From assembly GCA_947458985.1 (NCBI GenBank), contig CANHBA010000135.1, positions 1-6,112 of the forward strand: a stretch of 6,112 bases of DNA, written 5' to 3'. The stretch's first letter is position 1; every line of letters begins with the position of its first letter. Origin of the DNA: Flavobacteriales bacterium. Its GTDB lineage: Bacteria; Bacteroidota; Bacteroidia; Flavobacteriales_D; Crocinitomicaceae. The translations under genes were made by a program, and so were the position numbers. The notes under the pieces were generated by a model. That model worked only from the letters and a program-made list of their open reading frames with translations. It was not told where the DNA came from and made no database searches. Positions 6,112 to 6,112 of the stretch are shown here, piece after piece.

Positions 6112-6112
6112 A

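Overview
The window looks like a chromosomal fragment of a Bacteroidota bacterium, probably Flavobacteriales-like. Three things point there: an mreC-mreD-mrdA cell-shape cluster with Bacteroidota-style proteins, start codons without clear Shine-Dalgarno sequences, and several matches to the Bacteroidota promoter consensus (TTTG or TTG near -33, TAnnTTTG near -7). The genus cannot be named from sequence alone. There are no rRNA or tRNA genes, CRISPR arrays or insertion sequences.

Layout: positions 1-1727 (minus strand) carry the elongasome operon mreC > mreD > mrdA (PBP2, N-terminal 124 residues only; it runs off the left edge). The genes are joined by a 3-bp gap and then an ATGA overlap. No mreB lies directly upstream of mreC. 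Instead, a divergent gene (1754-2491, plus) starts 26 bp away and encodes a DUF1272-type eight-cysteine zinc-binding domain fused to a RimJ/RimL-like GNAT acetyltransferase. The 26-bp gap holds two exact -7 promoter elements facing apart, one base from each other.

Positions 2496-4126 (minus) hold a two-gene ABC-2 exporter: ATPase upstream, six-helix permease downstream. The permease ends 4 bp from the end of the acetyltransferase gene in a tight convergent arrangement. A short AT-rich divergent region (4127-4187) separates the ATPase from a plus-strand pair: a secreted or periplasmic PAP2 phosphatase (4188-4781), overlapping by ATGA a seven-helix membrane protein of unknown function (4778-5563).

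A 188-bp non-coding stretch (5564-5751) ends in a textbook Bacteroidota promoter that overlaps the first codon of a small, basic, RelE/HigB-like protein (5752-6111). Its 3' end carries a tandem CCAAAAAA repeat directly before the stop, which may mark a recent frameshift.

Functionally, the window combines cell-wall elongation, envelope lipid-phosphate chemistry, an exporter of unknown substrate and a possible toxin gene. Most of it is ordinary chromosome. The points most worth a second look are the zinc-finger/GNAT fusion, the interlocked promoters at mreC, the missing mreB, the PAP2/seven-helix pair and the possible truncation of the RelE-like gene. I see no clear evidence of a wholly new multi-gene system.
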